A stretch of DNA of 11,899 bases from PSLL01 sp050259195 (GTDB taxonomy: Bacteria; Desulfobacterota_D; UBA1144; Nemesobacterales; CSP1-2). Below are positions 7,002 through 11,899 of the stretch, piece after piece. How positions within the stretch are numbered: position 1 is the stretch's first letter; the number at the start of each line of letters is the position of its first letter. A model generated the notes under the pieces. That model had not been told where the DNA came from and made no database searches. It worked only from the letters and a program-made list of their open reading frames with translations. The stretch lies in assembly GCA_050259195.1 (NCBI GenBank), contig JBLNAE010000240.1:1-11899 (forward strand). The letters run 5' to 3'. Position numbers and translations under genes: made by a program.

Positions 7002-7511
7002 ATGCCAGGAATTAAGAAATTTGACATCCAATCTTTTCAAGAGCTTGTTGTAGATAGATTAACAGATTTGCAATTACTTTATGGGTCTCCGCCGGATATA
7101 AACTTCAGTCCAGGGGTGGTCGAAACAGACTTCAGCAGGATTGAGGAAGAGATAGAAGAAACCGTTGAATTGTTGGAGCATATTGGATATAAAGACTTTG
7201 CGCAAAAAATGCAGGACTATTCATCGGAATCGGAACAGCAAAAAGAAGTAGACCTGGAATCTATAGGGCATAAAATTACGGAGTATAAAAATAGAGCTTG
7301 GAGATTAATAAACAATAAGCAAATCAAAAAGTATATTCGTCCTATATTAAAAGACGAAAGGCTTGAACTCCCGGAAAGGGCACGCGCCATTGTACAGACT
7401 TTAGTCACTTTAAATCAATCACATAAAGTGGATGTTGATCTAGACCCGATGCTTTTTGCAATGATGACCCTATGGGGAGAATACATTAATCACTATAAAA
7501 AGGACTACTAA
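7002..7511 (+). CDS. Unrecognised 169-aa soluble, mostly helical protein
   Basis: I do not recognise this family. The product is a charged, acidic protein without a signal peptide or membrane segment. It looks largely helical: IEEEIEETVELLEHIGYKDF (about 47-66) and a Gln/Glu/Ser-rich stretch near 74-85 are followed by a basic segment (ITEYKNRAWRLINNKQIKKY). The C-terminal part (LDPMLFAMMTLWGEYINHY) is more hydrophobic and may pack as a helical core. No enzyme motif is visible. The start ATG 7002 has no Shine-Dalgarno sequence but follows a promoter-like pair closely. The next gene lies 82 nt downstream on the same strand, and a terminator ends the pair at about 7850, so they may be one transcript. 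Codon and base composition look consistent with a real gene. Confidence 0.7.
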   Translation: MPGIKKFDIQSFQELVVDRLTDLQLLYGSPPDINFSPGVVETDFSRIEEEIEETVELLEHIGYKDFAQKMQDYSSESEQQKEVDLESIGHKITEYKNRAWRLINNKQIKKYIRPILKDERLELPERARAIVQTLVTLNQSHKVDVDLDPMLFAMMTLWGEYINHYKKDY

Positions 7512-7558
7512 ATGATTTCTCAAACACCTTATTTCTTCTGTAGCTAAAGTAGTTTGGT

Positions 7559-7571
7559 CAATTAATAATTG
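7559..7571. repeat. 13-nt palindrome upstream of the 69-aa gene
   Basis: CAATTA-A-TAATTG is a perfect palindrome in the 82-nt gap, 22 nt before ATG 7594 and just ahead of its ribosome site. It could be an operator half-site pair, but A+T-rich palindromes of this size can arise by chance. Confidence 0.25.
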
Positions 7572-7593
7572 GGAAGGAAAGTGAGGAATAAGT

Positions 7594-7803
7594 ATGAATC
7601 CCATACCCGTTAGAGAAGAAGACTATGGAACCTTATGGGATCTGCAAAAATCCATGCAGAAAGCTGCGCTTGCTAATGACATGGACAAGGTTGCGGAGTT
7701 GGGTAGGGAGATAACTGATAAAATATACGTGCTCTATCCCGAATGTGCCGGCCGCAAAGTCCGTTTTGACGTATCTGCAAAGAAGATATTTATTTTGGGA
7801 TAG
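7594..7803 (+). CDS. Unrecognised 69-aa protein
   Basis: A short gene with a good ribosome site: GAGG at 7583-7586, seven bases before ATG 7594. It ends 12 nt before a clear rho-independent terminator, and both facts support it being real. The product is a small soluble protein without a signal peptide. An amphipathic helical middle (LWDLQKSMQKAALANDMDKV) is followed by a more strand-like end (KVRFDVSAKKIFIL). A single cysteine lies in YPECAGRK. No family or catalytic motif is recognised. It may be co-transcribed with the 169-aa gene upstream, with which it shares no obvious sequence similarity. A role as a small regulator or adaptor is possible but not shown. Confidence 0.65.
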   Translation: MNPIPVREEDYGTLWDLQKSMQKAALANDMDKVAELGREITDKIYVLYPECAGRKVRFDVSAKKIFILG

Positions 7804-7814
7804 TTATTTTATAT

Positions 7815-7849
7815 TGTAGGTGCGATTGGTCAATCGCACCTACATTTTT
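7815..7849 (+). terminator. Rho-independent terminator after the 69-aa gene
   Basis: A perfect 13-bp stem (TGTAGGTGCGATT 7815-7827 paired with AATCGCACCTACA 7832-7844) closes a 4-nt loop GGTC and is followed by TTTTT (7845-7849). This is a textbook terminator for plus-strand transcripts. It also separates the converging dehydrogenase gene, but there is no T run in the minus direction. Confidence 0.88.
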
Positions 7850-7852
7850 GCC

Positions 7853-8899
7853 TTATAGTGTAAGTACTACCTTTATTGCATTCTCATCCTTGCTATCCAT
7901 GAGTTTATATCCATTTGGAGTGTCGCTTAACTTGAGATCGTGCGTGATTACAGCAGTCGGATCGAGTTTTCCCTTTTCAACGAGAGGCATAAGCTTTGAT
8001 ATGTAGTTTTTCGCCGGGCACACACCTCCTCTTAGAGTGAGGTCCTTTAAATAGAAGTCTAACATCGGAATTGCCACGGGCTGAACAAAGAGTCCGATAA
8101 ACGAGACGGTTCCTGCGGGTCTCGTTATTTTGATGGAATCAAGGAGGGCGTTCTCGGAGCCGATGCATTCTAAGGCTGCGTCCACGCCCTTTCCATTTGT
8201 TATCTCGGATATTTTTTCAATGGGGTTTTCTTTATGTGAGTTTATAATAACGTCGGCTCCCATCTTTTTTGCCACGTTGAGTCGAAAGTCATGCCGTCCA
8301 ATTGTTATTATCTGGGATGGTCCAAAGAGCTTTGCCGAGGCCGTAGCAAGAAGTCCAAGCGGGCCATCACCAAATACGGCGACTGTATCCCCGGGGTTTA
8401 TATTTGCCCATTCGGCGCAGAAATAACCCGTTGAGAGTATATCTCCAAGAAATAAAACCCTATCGTCTTCAATCCCTCCTGGAACCTTCTCAAGCGTGCT
8501 GTCTGCAAATGGAACCCTTACGTATTCAGCCTGACCGCCAGCGAAGCCTCCAAAAGCGTTTCCAAAGCCGAAGCATCCGCCGCCTCCCGTGCACGATGTC
8601 GGAACGCCATTTCGGCAATTTGGGCAAACCCCGCAGCTTACCCAAAATGGAGCTACAGCCCTGTCGCCTTTTTTAAACAATCTAACGTTCTTTCCGGTAT
8701 TCTCTACAACACCTATAAACTCATGTCCGACAATAAATCCATCATCCATAGGCACGCGACCGCGATAAAAGTGTAGGTCAGAGCCGCAAATTGCGCTCTT
8801 TGTAACTCTGAGAATTACGTCATTCGGTTCTTGAATCTTAGGGTCGGGAACCGTTTCAACCCTTATATCTCGGGGACCGTGATAAGTCGCTGCTTTCAT
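7853..8899 (-). CDS. Zinc-dependent alcohol dehydrogenase (MDR superfamily)
   Basis: This 348-residue cytoplasmic oxidoreductase is expected to interconvert an alcohol and an aldehyde or ketone with a nicotinamide cofactor. The N-terminal GroES-like domain holds the catalytic zinc site: Cys38 (ICGSDLH), His59-Glu60 (VGHEF) and Asp153 (LGDILSTGYF). Four cysteines of the structural zinc lobe lie at 89, 92, 95 and 103. The Rossmann domain has GDGPLG at 177-182. The Gly-rich stretch GFGNAFGGFAGGQAEYVRVP (111-130) is typical of the glutathione-independent dehydrogenase branch of this superfamily. After the second Rossmann strand it reads ITIGRHDFRL rather than ending in Asp, which suggests NADP(H) rather than NAD(H) use (inference). 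ATG 8899 follows AAGGAG by seven bases. It is the last gene of the minus-strand series. The substrate is not identifiable. Confidence 0.92.
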   Translation of the reverse strand: MKAATYHGPRDIRVETVPDPKIQEPNDVILRVTKSAICGSDLHFYRGRVPMDDGFIVGHEFIGVVENTGKNVRLFKKGDRAVAPFWVSCGVCPNCRNGVPTSCTGGGGCFGFGNAFGGFAGGQAEYVRVPFADSTLEKVPGGIEDDRVLFLGDILSTGYFCAEWANINPGDTVAVFGDGPLGLLATASAKLFGPSQIITIGRHDFRLNVAKKMGADVIINSHKENPIEKISEITNGKGVDAALECIGSENALLDSIKITRPAGTVSFIGLFVQPVAIPMLDFYLKDLTLRGGVCPAKNYISKLMPLVEKGKLDPTAVITHDLKLSDTPNGYKLMDSKDENAIKVVLTL

Positions 8900-8928
8900 T
8901 TGGAGTCTCCTTTTTGTTTTATTTACTT

Positions 8929-8958
8929 ATATTACGCACGTATTTATCAGAAATTCAA
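8929..8958 (-). promoter_or_regulatory. Candidate promoter of the dehydrogenase gene
   Basis: On the minus strand TTGAAT (8958-8953) lies 18 nt before TAATAT (8934-8929), with the ribosome site and ATG about 30 nt downstream. The -10 box lies inside the 14-nt repeat (8925-8938) that recurs before the HAD gene. Confidence 0.5.
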
Positions 8959-8970
8959 AACAATAGATGC

Positions 8971-8989
8971 CCTCCGATTAGATCGGAGG
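8971..8989 (-). terminator. Hairpin, possible weak terminator of the alpha/beta hydrolase gene
   Basis: CCTCCGAT (8971-8978) pairs perfectly with ATCGGAGG (8982-8989) around a 3-nt loop. Read on the minus strand, downstream of the alpha/beta hydrolase stop, it is followed about 10 nt later by a T-rich stretch (TTGTTTTG). The T run is not adjacent, so termination would be inefficient. Confidence 0.4.
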
Positions 8990-9001
8990 TTAATGCTTCC
9001 C

Positions 9002-9054
9002 GATTGCTACATTCGGGAACAAGATTCGGGCATGACAAAATGCGTAACATGAGT
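9002..9054 (+). repeat. REP-like repeat element ending in the 14-nt TGCGTAACATGAGT motif
   Basis: ATTCGGG occurs twice (9011-9017 and 9024-9030) as a 13-nt-period direct repeat after a CGATT segment, then GCATGACAAAA, then TGCGTAACATGAGT (9041-9054). A similar arrangement, a CGGG-containing hairpin followed by TGCGTAATATGAGT, lies on the minus strand before the HAD gene (10850-10837). A third motif copy lies at 8938-8925. It may be a small dispersed palindromic repeat. Confidence 0.4.
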
Positions 9055-9100
9055 TATTCATAAGTTATATGAGATTAAGGTGTATTTCCAGTCTCAAAAT

Positions 9101-9904
9101 TTATACAAGGAGTCCATCATAATCCTTTAAAAAATCTATCACGATCTTATTGAACTCCTCCGGCTTTTCAAGTAGAGGTACGTGGCCGCAATCTTTCATT
9201 ACGATGAGCCTTGAGCCTTCAATTTTTTCATTCAGTATCTTTGAGTATTTGGGGGGAATGAGAATATCTTCCTCGCCTACAATGATAAGGGCTGGAGATT
9301 TAATCTCTCGGATTCGATCATCAACGTTATGTTTGAGACAGCCTTTCGCCAGATTTATTATGGGTTTTGGAGGATTATTCGCTACGCTGATCTCTTTCAT
9401 AGCCGATATAACCTCCAGATTTCTCTTTAAGAAGCTCTCCGCGAAAAGGGCCGGAAGGGCTACATCGTACCTAAATTCACTTCCTCCAATCTCTGTTGCT
9501 TTTATCCAAACCTTTATAATTATCTCAAGAAGAGTATCAATGTAACTACACGTGTCAACGAGAACCAGAGCGCCGACTTTCTCCGGATACTTTAATGTGA
9601 AGTGCTGGGCTATCATGCCGCCGTTTGAGATGCCAACCACATGGGCTTTTTGTATTCCAATCTGGTCCATGAGGCTCTTTAAATCGTCTGCGTGCAACTC
9701 CTGAGAGTATTCTGTATCGGGCTTATCCGATTGTCCCTGACCCCGGCAATCATACCTTAAAACCGAATGACTTTCTGAAAAAGGCCGAACCTGCAAATAC
9801 CATCCGTTTACGTCCATTGTAAGGCCATTTATTAACACAATCGCTGGCCCATTGCCGTCAAGTTCATAATTAAGGCTGATGTTGTTGATTTTTATTCTGG
9901 GCAT
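9101..9904 (-). CDS. Alpha/beta hydrolase
   Basis: This 267-residue soluble hydrolase has the alpha/beta fold. The nucleophile elbow is GISNGG with Ser93, the acid is Asp213 (VGEEDILIPP) and the base is His241 (DCGHVPLLEKPEEF). The early motif INGLTMDVNGW (25-35) corresponds to the oxyanion-hole loop, and YDCRGQGQSDKP (51-62) is typical of the family. All three catalytic residues are present, so it should be an active esterase, lactonase, C-C hydrolase or similar enzyme. The family is too broad to name a substrate. There is no signal peptide. ATG 9904 is preceded by AAAGGGG with good spacing. It lies 123 nt after the HAD gene and 200 nt before the dehydrogenase gene on the same strand. A shared catabolic pathway is possible but not shown. 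Confidence 0.9.
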   Translation of the reverse strand: MPRIKINNISLNYELDGNGPAIVLINGLTMDVNGWYLQVRPFSESHSVLRYDCRGQGQSDKPDTEYSQELHADDLKSLMDQIGIQKAHVVGISNGGMIAQHFTLKYPEKVGALVLVDTCSYIDTLLEIIIKVWIKATEIGGSEFRYDVALPALFAESFLKRNLEVISAMKEISVANNPPKPIINLAKGCLKHNVDDRIREIKSPALIIVGEEDILIPPKYSKILNEKIEGSRLIVMKDCGHVPLLEKPEEFNKIVIDFLKDYDGLLV

Positions 9905-9947
9905 TGTTGTCCCCTTTTGGGATTTAGGAATTAAAAATGATTTTAGT

Positions 9948-10013
9948 CACAGAGAACACGGGGTTCATTGAGAGTGTTTATTTAAAAAAATCTTTCCTCT
10001 AGTATTCTCTGTG
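9948..10013. repeat. Spaced inverted repeat CACAGAGAA / TTCTCTGTG
   Basis: CACAGAGAA (9948-9956) and its perfect complement TTCTCTGTG (10005-10013) lie 48 nt apart in the gap between the HAD and hydrolase genes. The spacing is too long for a terminator. It may be a pair of inverted copies of a short genomic repeat. Confidence 0.3.
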
Positions 10014-10027
10014 GTGGAGAAATTTCT

Positions 10028-10822
10028 CTACCTCTCCTTTAGCAAATCTCTCAAATCGTCAATAACATAATCGGGGATAATTTTAGAACGAGAGAGTTCG
10101 TCTCTATCCGTAGAGCCGGTAAGAGCAAGTATCGTGGCAATCCCCGCGCGCTTACCCCCCGCAATGTCCGTATCGAGCCTGTCTCCTATGATTGCGATTT
10201 TTTCTTGAGCTGAAAGTAGCTTCTTTGCCGCTTCAAACATTATAGGCTCCGGCTTTCCGGCTGTCATTGCTTTTTTCCCGGAAGCAAATTCGATTGATGC
10301 GATTATTGCTCCCGTTGCGGGAATCAATCCCTCCGGTGCGGGAAAGAGCGGATCTCGGTTCGTCCCGAAAAAGCGGGCACCATTTCTTATTGCAATAGTG
10401 GCGATCTTCATCTCTTCGTAATTAAATTCCGGATGTCCACCGACTATAACAAAGTTTGCTTTTTTGGACTCCTCGCCATCGGCAAGCTTGAGTCCGACCC
10501 TTTTTATTTCTTCTTTGAGGGCGGAGCTTCCGACAACGTATGCTCTGCCGCTATCTAGTCCATAGTGCTCTTTAATGTAGAGGGCAATTGCCATCCCCGA
10601 TGTGATCACCTCGTTTGAGGTTGCCTGAATGTCCATCGTCTTTAGCTTTTCTGCGTATTCGCTGGGTGAGCTTCTGGGGTCATTCGTAAGAAAAATCAGG
10701 TCCTTCCCCATTGCTCTTAGAGTTGCGATAGTTTCTTTGGCCCCGGTAGTTGGTTTATCTCCGATATAGACCACTCCGTCTAAGTCAATCAGGAGGTGGT
10801 CAAATAGGTTGGCAATTTTCAT
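10028..10822 (-). CDS. HAD-IIA family phosphatase (NagD-like)
   Basis: This 264-residue soluble phosphatase of the haloacid dehalogenase superfamily, subclass IIA, would dephosphorylate a small metabolite such as a sugar phosphate or nucleotide. Motif I is DLDGVVY with nucleophile Asp13 and general acid Asp15. Motif II is FLTND (Thr46, Asn47). Motif III contributes Lys190 in AGKPEPIMFEAA. Motif IV is IIGDRLDTDI with Asp214 and Asp218 binding magnesium. The C2-type cap holds the subgroup signature GTNRDPLFPAPEGLIPATGAI (about 153-172). The length is normal for NagD/pNPPase-like proteins. The specific substrate cannot be read from sequence. There is no strong Shine-Dalgarno sequence before ATG 10822. 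A TAATAT box lies 18 nt upstream of the ATG within a repeated motif, so the 5' leader may be very short. Confidence 0.92.
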   Translation of the reverse strand: MKIANLFDHLLIDLDGVVYIGDKPTTGAKETIATLRAMGKDLIFLTNDPRSSPSEYAEKLKTMDIQATSNEVITSGMAIALYIKEHYGLDSGRAYVVGSSALKEEIKRVGLKLADGEESKKANFVIVGGHPEFNYEEMKIATIAIRNGARFFGTNRDPLFPAPEGLIPATGAIIASIEFASGKKAMTAGKPEPIMFEAAKKLLSAQEKIAIIGDRLDTDIAGGKRAGIATILALTGSTDRDELSRSKIIPDYVIDDLRDLLKER

Positions 10823-10836
10823 TTCGGATTTGTTTG

Positions 10837-10878
10837 ACTCATATTACGCATTCCCGATACTTTATCGGACGGGAATGG
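10837..10878 (-). repeat. REP-like hairpin plus 14-nt motif upstream of the HAD gene
   Basis: On the plus strand CATTCCCGATA, a CTT loop, then TATCGG-ACG-GGAATG form a long hairpin, an 11-bp palindrome interrupted by three bases on one side. Next to it on the minus strand is TGCGTAATATGAGT (10850-10837), which includes a -10-like TAATAT 18 nt before the HAD ATG. No good -35 box is seen at 16-18 nt. It is related to the elements at 9002-9054 and 8925-8938. Confidence 0.45.
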
Positions 10879-10977
10879 CAAGCTTTTTGTCTTTTGAGTG
10901 TATAATTGCCTAATTTCATTTATTAATTTAAGTTTAATTTACGAAAATGGCAGGCTGATTCTATGAACCCCCGGAGG

Positions 10978-11301
10978 CTATCCCCAGATATGTTGTTTTA
11001 ACATCTCTTGCTTATCCTCTTCGACAATTTTTCGCTTTATAAGAATTATTTTCATTTCATCGTCTTGGACCATTTCAATACCAATTAGCTCAAAAATGTC
11101 TGTCGAGGCTCTTCTATAGCCGTCATAAAACTCGGTGGTTTCACCTGCCGCTCGAACCGTTGAAGAGTCCAGATAGAGTGCTATTGCTGCAAATTCTCTA
11201 GGTACATCCTCATCAATCTCCAGAGAGTAGCCCCACAGGGTATCTACCAGAATGTGGCTTTTCCATGCTTCTACTATCTTGTCAAAATCTTTTACCTTCA
11301 T
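10978..11301 (-). CDS. Unrecognised 107-aa protein
   Basis: This small acidic soluble protein is of no family I recognise. It begins MKVKDFDKIVEAWKSHILVD and contains a stretch IDEDVPREFAAIALYLDSST, then YDGYRRASTDIFELIGIEMV, then a strand-like KIILIKRKIV before a charged tail. There is no signal peptide, membrane segment or catalytic motif. A perfect AGGAGG lies 12 nt before ATG 11301, longer than ideal, and no alternative in-frame start is closer. A consensus-like promoter (TTGGCT, 17 nt, TATAAT) sits about 55 nt upstream, which supports real expression. The HAD gene follows 155 nt downstream on the same strand with its own repeat and -10-like element, so separate transcription is likely. 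Confidence 0.65.
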   Translation of the reverse strand: MKVKDFDKIVEAWKSHILVDTLWGYSLEIDEDVPREFAAIALYLDSSTVRAAGETTEFYDGYRRASTDIFELIGIEMVQDDEMKIILIKRKIVEEDKQEMLKQHIWG

Positions 11302-11348
11302 CTCTTCTTTTTTCCTCCTACTTGATTAGATGTCGATGCCTTTAAGCT

Positions 11349-11389
11349 AGCCAAAATATTATACTCTGTGATTGGGCGGAAGCCAAAAT
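11349..11389 (-). promoter_or_regulatory. Promoter of the 107-aa gene with flanking direct repeats
   Basis: On the minus strand TTGGCT (11386-11381) is followed after 17 nt by a perfect TATAAT (11363-11358). The 9-mer ATTTTGGCT occurs twice on the minus strand (plus-strand 11381-11389 and 11349-11357), 32 nt apart. One copy covers the -35 box and the other lies just past the -10. Repeats in these positions could bind a regulator (inference). Confidence 0.6.
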
Positions 11390-11486
11390 CATATCCTATG
11401 GCGTTGGCGTCAAAAAATTTTACATTACCTTTTACGGTAACATAGAGTTAAACTCTGAAAAAGAGAAGATAAGAATATGCCCGATC

Positions 11487-11526
11487 TTACAGGGGTTTTC
11501 TCACTTCTTAGGGAAAACCCCTGTAA
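11487..11526. repeat. Perfect 14-bp inverted repeat with 12-nt loop
   Basis: TTACAGGGGTTTTC (11487-11500) and GAAAACCCCTGTAA (11513-11526) are perfect complements around a 12-nt loop. No T run follows on either strand, so it is not a standard terminator. It might be an operator, a repeat-family palindrome or a structured RNA. Confidence 0.55.
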
Positions 11527-11566
11527 CTCTATTTAATGGACTATTACGTATTTCTACGACCAAACT

Positions 11567-11587
11567 ACCACCAATTTCACCACCAAT
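11567..11587 (+). repeat. Two direct copies of ACCACCAAT
   Basis: ACCACCAAT occurs at 11567-11575 and 11579-11587, a 12-nt period. It lies about 55 nt before the -35 box of the downstream promoter. It could be a binding site for a regulator, possibly the adjacent helix-turn-helix protein, but two copies is weak evidence. Confidence 0.25.
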
Positions 11588-11641
11588 GAGAATCTATAAG
11601 GTTCAAGAACGAGTAATAACAAATAAGATTGGGTGAAGCAG

Positions 11642-11670
11642 TTGACAAGACAATAGCACTGTGTTATTCT
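11642..11670 (+). promoter_or_regulatory. Strong sigma70-type promoter
   Basis: A perfect TTGACA (11642-11647), 17 nt, then TATTCT (11665-11670). The expected transcription start near 11677 is only about six bases before ATG 11683. The downstream mRNA would therefore be leaderless or nearly so, in line with the absence of a Shine-Dalgarno sequence. Confidence 0.65.
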
Positions 11671-11682
11671 GTAAATAGTCTG

Positions 11683-11899
11683 ATGTCGACACTTCTCGAA
11701 AAATTTATAAGTAATAAACTTGCTGCCTACACCGAACCGACCCGCAAGAGAGTACCTAAAGGCCACACAATCGGATTTCCACTTCGCAAAGTTCATGCCG
11801 CCTTATTGTGTTTGACTGTTAGTAAAGGTGAAGCCATCGCCGCAGAGGTAGGCGTTTCACACACACAATTGCGGGTTTGGAAGACTGAACCAGGCTTCA
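11683..11899 (+). CDS. N-terminal part of a helix-turn-helix protein, cut by the window end
   Basis: From ATG 11683 the frame stays open to the window end, giving 72 residues that begin MSTLLEKFISNKLAAYTEPT. A basic segment RKRVPKG (21-27) is followed by a likely helix-turn-helix at about 48-68: KGEAIAAEVGVSHTQLRVWK. There the AxxxGVSxxxLxxWK pattern matches the second and third helices of Xre-like or transposase OrfA-like DNA-binding domains. It is therefore probably a DNA-binding regulator or the first domain of a mobile-element protein; the missing C-terminus would decide. There is no Shine-Dalgarno sequence. A near-consensus promoter ends 12 nt upstream. A TTG at 11629 in the same frame would add 18 residues but would overlap that promoter, so ATG 11683 is preferred. 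Confidence 0.65.
   Translation, partial: MSTLLEKFISNKLAAYTEPTRKRVPKGHTIGFPLRKVHAALLCLTVSKGEAIAAEVGVSHTQLRVWKTEPGF

Larger units (their letters stand above)
11302..11682. other. Non-coding interval of about 380 nt
   Basis: No supported gene lies here. From left to right it holds the ribosome site and promoter of the minus-strand 107-aa gene, a small inverted repeat TTACC/GGTAA (near 11425-11440) followed by the palindrome AGAGTT-A-AACTCT, then a 14-bp perfect inverted repeat (11487-11526). These are followed by two copies of ACCACCAAT and the promoter for the gene starting at 11683. The density of symmetric elements is unusual for this window. Confidence 0.6.

Noticed and set aside
8130..8676. 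Plus-strand open frames inside the dehydrogenase gene
   Set aside because: They are antisense shadows of a gene with all family motifs and a good ribosome site.
9948..10013. Terminator between the HAD and hydrolase genes
   Set aside because: The inverted arms are 48 nt apart with no adjacent T run, so they are listed only as a repeat pair.
11554..11796. 80-codon minus-strand frame opposite the helix-turn-helix gene
   Set aside because: It overlaps a strong plus-strand promoter and a better coding frame, and its peptide shows no recognisable features.

Overview
The window looks like chromosomal DNA from a Gram-negative bacterium, probably an uncultured, deltaproteobacterium-like lineage. That placement is an inference. 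It rests on a GT9 (heptosyltransferase-type) glycosyltransferase, an exported M1/ChaN/PDZ protein with a signal peptide, and moderate, uneven base composition. The base composition changes visibly along the window: roughly half G+C in parts of the first 2.9 kb, very A+T-rich in the exported peptidase gene (3.0-5.9 kb), and intermediate in the metabolic genes.

Region 1 (1-2932) is a polysaccharide-type remnant. A decapitated GT2 glycosyltransferase tail (121-408) is followed by two tandem paralogues of the PF14907 nucleotidyltransferase-like family. The first has lost the acidic active-site residues and the second keeps them. The block sits between two 22-nt imperfect inverted repeats (99-120 and 2911-2932). 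The left one belongs to a chain of three adjacent hairpins. This looks like a transferred or rearranged cassette, or an assembly junction.

Region 2 (3009-5936) is one large exported protein that joins an M1-type (gluzincin) metallopeptidase domain, a ChaN/Cofac_haem_bdg domain and a C-terminal PDZ domain. It is convergent with a GT9 glycosyltransferase (minus strand, 5962-6888).

Region 3 (7002-7850) holds two small unrecognised plus-strand genes and ends in a clear rho-independent terminator. The interval between the GT9 gene and the first of them could hold back-to-back promoters sharing a -35 element.

Region 4 (7853-11301) is a minus-strand series of soluble proteins: an unrecognised 107-aa protein, a NagD-like HAD-IIA phosphatase, an alpha/beta hydrolase and a zinc alcohol dehydrogenase. 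The gaps of 123-200 nt, with their own promoter-like and repeat sequences, suggest mostly separate transcription. A 14-nt motif containing a TAATAT -10-like box recurs three times in these gaps.

Region 5 (11302-11899) is mainly non-coding: a promoter for the 107-aa gene, a 14-bp perfect inverted repeat and a 9-nt direct repeat. It ends with a strong sigma70-type promoter driving the start of a helix-turn-helix protein that runs off the window.

I see no rRNA, canonical tRNA, CRISPR array, complete insertion sequence or recognisable defence system. The most unusual items are the PF14907 pair with one apparent pseudoenzyme, the inverted repeats around it, and the three-domain exported peptidase.
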